Positions 6,557-9,966 of a stretch of 9,966 nucleotides of DNA are shown in pieces. Within the stretch, counting starts at the first letter, position 1, and every line of letters begins with the position of its first letter. The stretch is taken from the NCBI GenBank assembly GCA_028705545.1, contig JAQWDG010000055.1, forward strand, positions 1-9,966. The letters run 5' to 3'. A program made the translations under genes and the position numbers. Below the pieces are notes generated by a model that worked only from the letters and a program-made list of their open reading frames with translations, was not told the origin of the DNA and searched no databases. The stretch is from Methanoregula sp. (GTDB lineage: Archaea; Halobacteriota; Methanomicrobia; Methanomicrobiales; Methanospirillaceae).

Positions 6557-6576
6557 GAAGAAAACGGGCACAAACC

Positions 6577-6583
6577 TTTTTTT
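6577..6583 (+). terminator. Second oligo-T run after the hairpin pair
   Basis: Seven consecutive T, 21 bases after the T-run that ends the second hairpin. It could act as a back-up stop for plus-strand transcription before the smc-operon promoter. Confidence 0.4.
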
Positions 6584-6618
6584 CCTCATCCGCAGATCAC
6601 TACTATTATTAATAAGGA

Positions 6619-6629
6619 GTGCGCCGCAC
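6619..6629. promoter_or_regulatory. Palindrome directly upstream of the smc-operon TATA box
   Basis: GTGCGCCGCAC is a perfect inverted repeat (5-bp arms, one central base) ending 3 bp before the TATA box at 6632. It occupies the place where TFB would contact DNA, so a protein bound here could repress the operon. The GTG at its left end is an unlikely start codon for the next gene, because the TATA box lies downstream of it. Confidence 0.35.
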
Positions 6630-6631
6630 CA

Positions 6632-6639
6632 TTATATAT
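6632..6639 (+). promoter_or_regulatory. TATA box of the coiled-coil/smc operon
   Basis: TTATATAT is centred 25 bp before the ATG at 6661, exactly the usual archaeal distance to the start of transcription. This predicts a leaderless message beginning at or next to the A of the ATG. Confidence 0.65.
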
Positions 6640-6660
6640 CCAAACATATACGGGTATGGC

Positions 6661-7236
6661 ATGGTTCGACCGGAAGCAAAGATCAGGTACCTCGAGTTCG
6701 AACTTGATGAAAAGGAGAGATGGATCAAGATGATGGAAAACGCAGGAAGCGGTGCAGGCGAGGACCGCGTTGCAGCGCTCGAAAAGAAGGTCAACGAGAT
6801 GGAAGCGCTCGTCAAGGGACTCACCCAGGAACTCCTTGACCTCAAATCGATTGCGATGAAACTGTCCAAGCAGACTGAGGAACGCAGCCGCCAGGAACTC
6901 AAACGGATGCAGCCCATCGTCCAGGGATCGCAGGTGCCCGGTGCAGTTGCCGGCGCAGCAGCTTCCCAGGCTGGCGGCAGCACTGTCGTCATCCGCCGCG
7001 GTTCCCGTGCCGCCGAGGCCGAACCGGCAGTCCCGGCCGAGCCCGAGATGGACATGATCATGCAGCCCGACGGAACCATGAAACTTGAACCCCGGCGCGG
7101 GGACAAGGACTACATCGTCGCTTCCGCAGGTTACGGCAGGAACAAGAAGGGAGTCTCCGCGAAGCCCAAGCAGAACGACCTCATCTACGCGGTCGAAGAA
7201 GACAAGTCAAAGCCCTCTGATTCTGCAAAGAAGTAA
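6661..7236 (+). CDS. Coiled-coil protein of unknown function encoded just upstream of smc
   Basis: A 191-residue protein I do not recognise. Residues 1-27 are a charged helix (RYLEFELDEKERWIKMM). Residues 34-82 form a heptad-like coiled coil, with repeated L/V/M spacing in AALEKKVNEMEALVKGLTQ. Residues 86-128 are an Ala/Gly/Pro-rich linker. The C-terminal part holds DKDYIVASAGYGR and NDLIYAVEEDK, which look like short conserved linear motifs. There is no signal peptide or membrane segment. A GTG at 6619 would add 14 residues, but the TATA box at 6632-6639 lies inside that stretch, so I choose ATG 6661. It ends 23 bp before smc and very likely shares its transcript. A role with SMC in chromosome organisation is inferred from position and coiled coil only. 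Confidence 0.85.
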   Translation: MVRPEAKIRYLEFELDEKERWIKMMENAGSGAGEDRVAALEKKVNEMEALVKGLTQELLDLKSIAMKLSKQTEERSRQELKRMQPIVQGSQVPGAVAGAAASQAGGSTVVIRRGSRAAEAEPAVPAEPEMDMIMQPDGTMKLEPRRGDKDYIVASAGYGRNKKGVSAKPKQNDLIYAVEEDKSKPSDSAKK

Positions 7237-7246
7237 GCCAGTACCA

Positions 7247-7251
7247 GGGAG
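7247..7251 (+). promoter_or_regulatory. Ribosome binding site deciding the smc TTG start
   Basis: GGGAG ends 8 nt before TTG at 7260-7262. Residues from this TTG (MHITELEIDNFKSF) match the usual first strand of SMC proteins, and no ATG or GTG lies suitably near. The rare TTG is therefore the best start. Confidence 0.6.
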
Positions 7252-7259
7252 CCGGATCT

Positions 7260-9966
7260 TTGCACATCACAGAACTGGAAATAGATAATTTCAAGTCTTT
7301 TTCAAGAAAGACAAAAATCCCCTTTTTAGAGGGTTTCACCGTCATATCCGGCCCGAACGGTTCCGGCAAGAGCAATATCATCGACTCCATCCTTTTTGTC
7401 CTTGCACTATCGAGCTCCCGCAACCTCCGGGCCGAGAAGCTCACCGATCTCATCAACCTCAACTCGGGAAAAAACATCGCCGAGGTCGCCATCTCCTTTT
7501 CGGACGGGACGAAGATCCGGCGCCGGATCAAAAAGACCGGTAACGGCTATTACAGCTACAATTACCTAAACGACCGTCTCTGCAAGCAGAGCGATATCGT
7601 CGACCACCTTGCAAGGTTCGGGATCATCCCGCACGGCTACAACGTCGTGATGCAGGGCGATGTGACGCGGATTATGGAGATGAGCGACTTCGAGCGCCGC
7701 AAGATTATCGACGAGATAGCGGGCGTCTCCGAGTTCGACACGAAAAAGCAGCAGTCGCTCTCCGAGCTCGATGTTGTGCGGGAGCGGATCGAGCGTGAGG
7801 AACTCCTGCTCATAGAGCTCACGAAAAGGGTAAACGAGCTCAAGAAAGAGCGGGAACACGCCCTCGAATACCAGAAGTGGCAAAAGGAGCTCGCTTTCTA
7901 CCAGGGATGCCGGTCCGCCGCCCAGCTCCACGACAAGGAAAAGGAACGTGCGACCCTTCTTGCCTCGACAGAAGAGCAGAAGATCAAGCTCTCCCGGATC
8001 GCCTCCGACCGGAGTATCGAAGAGAACGAGCTTGCTTACCTGAAAGCCGATCTTGCGGATGTGGACGAGCTCATCAACCAGAAGAGCGGCCCCGAATACC
8101 TGAAGCTGATCGCCGATCTCGAAGAAGCAAAGAGCGGGATCAAGCTCGCCGAGCAGACAATAGCCCGGTTAAAGAAGGACAAGGAGACAAACCTCGAAGG
8201 GATCAACCGGGTCTTTGCCGATACGAAGAGGGCCGAGGCCCGGGTCCAGGAGCTCTCCGACCAGATCCGCACGCTCTCCATCGACCGCACGAACATTGCG
8301 ATGGAGGTGGCAACGGACAAGGCCCAGCTCGAAAAGATCGAGACCGAGATTAAGCAGTACTCTACGGATACCGAGGATGCCCGGCAGAAACTCTTTTCCC
8401 TGATGGAGGAAGCCGAGACAAAGAAAGGCGAGCGGTCCGGTATCCTCCACCAGCAGGATATGCTTATCGAGAAGAGCCGGATGCGGACGAGCGAGCTCGA
8501 ACGTCTCACCTCGCTCCAGAAACAACTCGACGAGGAGTACGTGGCAAAGCAGGAGCAGCTTGCGGAGAACCAGAAGGCTGTCACCGATCTTGCAGAGCAG
8601 AAAAAAGGGCTCGACCGAAACCTCTCGGAACTCGAAGGCACCCTCTTTGCCCAGCGCTCAACGCTTGAACGGCTCCGCGGCGAGATACGGGATGCCGAGC
8701 AGGACGCGATACGCCTTGAAGCAGCCCAGCAGGCCCGGGGCGAATCCGGGGGAAGGGCCATCGAGGCGGTAAAGGCAATGGAAGGCGTGCATGGCACCAT
8801 CATGGAGCTGGGCCGGGCGCCGCCCGAGTACACCACGGCGCTCAACATTGCCGCGGGAAACAAGCTCCAGTTCGTGGTCTGCGACACCGACCAGATCGCG
8901 TCCGATGCGATCCGGTACTTAAAAGACGAGCGGCTCGGCCGGGTCACCCTCCTCCCGCTCAACAAGCTCAAACCCCCGCAGCTCCCCCCGGTTAGAGAGC
9001 CCGGTGTTATCGATTACGCGGTCAACCTCATCGACTACGACCCGGTATACGACAGGGCATTTGCCGTAGCCCTCGGGTCAACGGTCGTGGTGGACACCCT
9101 TGAGCGGGCACGCAAGCTGATCGGGAAGTACCGCATGGTCACCCTCGAAGGCGAACTGCTGGAGCGGAGCGGGGCAATGACCGGCGGTTCGGCGAAAAAA
9201 CCCGTCAAGGGCTTTGGTGCGGCGGTCGATGACGAGATCATCAGGATCCGGGCCCACCTTGCGGAACTATCCGGCGAGGCATCGACCCTGGAAGCAGGTG
9301 TCAAGCGGCTGACCGAAGAGGTCGACGCAAAGCGGGCGCAGAGAAACGAGATCGACCAGAACATGGCCCGGGCCGGGGCGGTAACCGAGGAGTACACGAA
9401 ACGCTTCGAGGCGATCACGGTCGAGAAACAGACCATCGAGGCCGCAGTAGCCCGGCAAAAAGAGGAGACCGGCAGCAGCGCCGCAGAACTTGCCGCCCTC
9501 GAAGGCGAGCTCGATAAGGTTACCGAAGCGATCAATGGGGTCACCGCTCAGATCGATGCAATAAAAAAGAAACTGGACGACACCAACATCCCGGCCCTCA
9601 CCGACCAGATGGAGAAGAAGAAAAAAGAGATCGAGGAGGCAGAGCGCCGCCTGCGGAACAAGGAAGCGGACATGAACGACGCCTCCCGCGAGCGCCAGCA
9701 CTTCACGGCCCGAGTCGGGGAGCTGGGCGAGGAGCGGGCCCGGCTCGATGAGCGCAACAAGCAGATCGACGGCGAGATCGCCGGTTCAAACGATCAGATC
9801 GCGGCCCACAAGGCCGTCATCGCCGATCTCGAAGAGAAGCAGAAGCAGTTCTCGGGCGAGATCGAGGAACTGCGCAAGAAGAGGTCGGATATCTCCGAGA
9901 GCATGCATGCGTCGGAGACGAAGATCATCAAATTCGATTCCGACAAGGAACGGATCGCCGTCCAGC
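7260..9966 (+). CDS. smc: Chromosome segregation ATPase SMC, 3' end beyond window
   Basis: About 902 residues are visible, with no stop before the window end. The N-terminal ATPase half starts with ITELEIDNFKSF and has Walker A GPNGSGKSN (31-39). The Q-loop region is GYNVVMQGDVTRIM, with Q132, followed by ERRKIIDEIAGVSEFD. A long coiled coil runs from about 165 to 495. The hinge spans about 500-642, from AVKAMEGVHGTI to the end motif LLERSGAMTGGS. The returning coiled coil then runs to the window edge. Archaeal SMC proteins are about 1150-1190 residues, so the last 250-290, with the ABC signature and Walker B, should lie beyond 9966. SMC forms a dimer that entraps and compacts DNA, usually with ScpA/ScpB kleisin partners. 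No scp gene is in the window; one may follow. Confidence 0.96.
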   Translation, partial: MHITELEIDNFKSFSRKTKIPFLEGFTVISGPNGSGKSNIIDSILFVLALSSSRNLRAEKLTDLINLNSGKNIAEVAISFSDGTKIRRRIKKTGNGYYSYNYLNDRLCKQSDIVDHLARFGIIPHGYNVVMQGDVTRIMEMSDFERRKIIDEIAGVSEFDTKKQQSLSELDVVRERIEREELLLIELTKRVNELKKEREHALEYQKWQKELAFYQGCRSAAQLHDKEKERATLLASTEEQKIKLSRIASDRSIEENELAYLKADLADVDELINQKSGPEYLKLIADLEEAKSGIKLAEQTIARLKKDKETNLEGINRVFADTKRAEARVQELSDQIRTLSIDRTNIAMEVATDKAQLEKIETEIKQYSTDTEDARQKLFSLMEEAETKKGERSGILHQQDMLIEKSRMRTSELERLTSLQKQLDEEYVAKQEQLAENQKAVTDLAEQKKGLDRNLSELEGTLFAQRSTLERLRGEIRDAEQDAIRLEAAQQARGESGGRAIEAVKAMEGVHGTIMELGRAPPEYTTALNIAAGNKLQFVVCDTDQIASDAIRYLKDERLGRVTLLPLNKLKPPQLPPVREPGVIDYAVNLIDYDPVYDRAFAVALGSTVVVDTLERARKLIGKYRMVTLEGELLERSGAMTGGSAKKPVKGFGAAVDDEIIRIRAHLAELSGEASTLEAGVKRLTEEVDAKRAQRNEIDQNMARAGAVTEEYTKRFEAITVEKQTIEAAVARQKEETGSSAAELAALEGELDKVTEAINGVTAQIDAIKKKLDDTNIPALTDQMEKKKKEIEEAERRLRNKEADMNDASRERQHFTARVGELGEERARLDERNKQIDGEIAGSNDQIAAHKAVIADLEEKQKQFSGEIEELRKKRSDISESMHASETKIIKFDSDKERIAVQ

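Noticed and set aside
6340..6573. Small minus-strand frame (77 codons) across the glyA start and the hairpins
   Set aside because: It overlaps the glyA promoter and start and has no coherent protein features. The hairpin and T-run signals explain the region better.
6482..6733. Small plus-strand frame (83 codons) through the hairpins into the coiled-coil gene
   Set aside because: It would cross the T-runs and TATA box, and beyond 6661 it is out of frame with the well-supported coiled-coil protein. The ATG at 6656 belongs to this frame and was rejected as the gene start.
8036..8971. Open frame of 311 codons on the minus strand
   Set aside because: It is antisense to the SMC coiled coil and hinge, and is Ser/Arg-rich as expected of a shadow frame.
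1..9966. Mobile element, CRISPR array or defence island
   Set aside because: No transposase, integrase, repeat-spacer pattern, attachment repeat or defence gene is visible. The gene content is housekeeping and metabolic.

Overview
The window looks like chromosomal DNA from a methanogenic archaeon of the Methanomicrobiales, possibly Methanoregula-like. I infer this from the coding style and from AT-rich TATA boxes set in otherwise GC-rich DNA. Other pointers are oligo-T terminators, a CofE-family protein, an archaeosine synthase (ArcS) core domain and an archaeal-type SMC. The genus is a guess. There are no insertion sequences, CRISPR arrays, tRNAs or rRNAs.

Left part (1-1612, minus strand): a DJ-1/PfpI-family protein overlaps a GNAT acetyltransferase by four bases (ATGA). 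A gene for a stand-alone ArcS-core (DUF5591-like) protein follows and leaves the window at base 1. Divergent from these, across a 142-bp gap with a well-placed inverted repeat, is a class I SAM-dependent methyltransferase (1755-2588, plus strand).

Middle part (2681-6386, minus strand): a four-gene block in transcription order glyA, folD, a folP-like dihydropteroate synthase, and a divergent CofE-family glutamate ligase. The last three genes overlap by ATGA, and the block ends in two oligo-T runs. It reads as a tetrahydrofolate module: pterin-pABA condensation, one-carbon transfer from serine, and methylene-H4F oxidation. It would sit beside the tetrahydromethanopterin that methanogens use for energy metabolism. 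The CofE-family member lacks the usual FGRPxR motif, so its substrate is open.

Right part (6661-9966, plus strand): a small coiled-coil protein of unknown function lies 23 bp upstream of smc, the chromosome-condensation ATPase, which is cut by the window end after about 902 residues. A TATA box 25 bp before the coiled-coil gene's ATG suggests a leaderless transcript.

The 274-bp gap between glyA and the smc operon is the most unusual non-coding stretch. It holds two strong tandem hairpins followed by an oligo-T run, with a TATA-like box about 25 bp before the first hairpin. This is a candidate small RNA of about 90 nt. Short perfect palindromes also lie at both flanking promoters.
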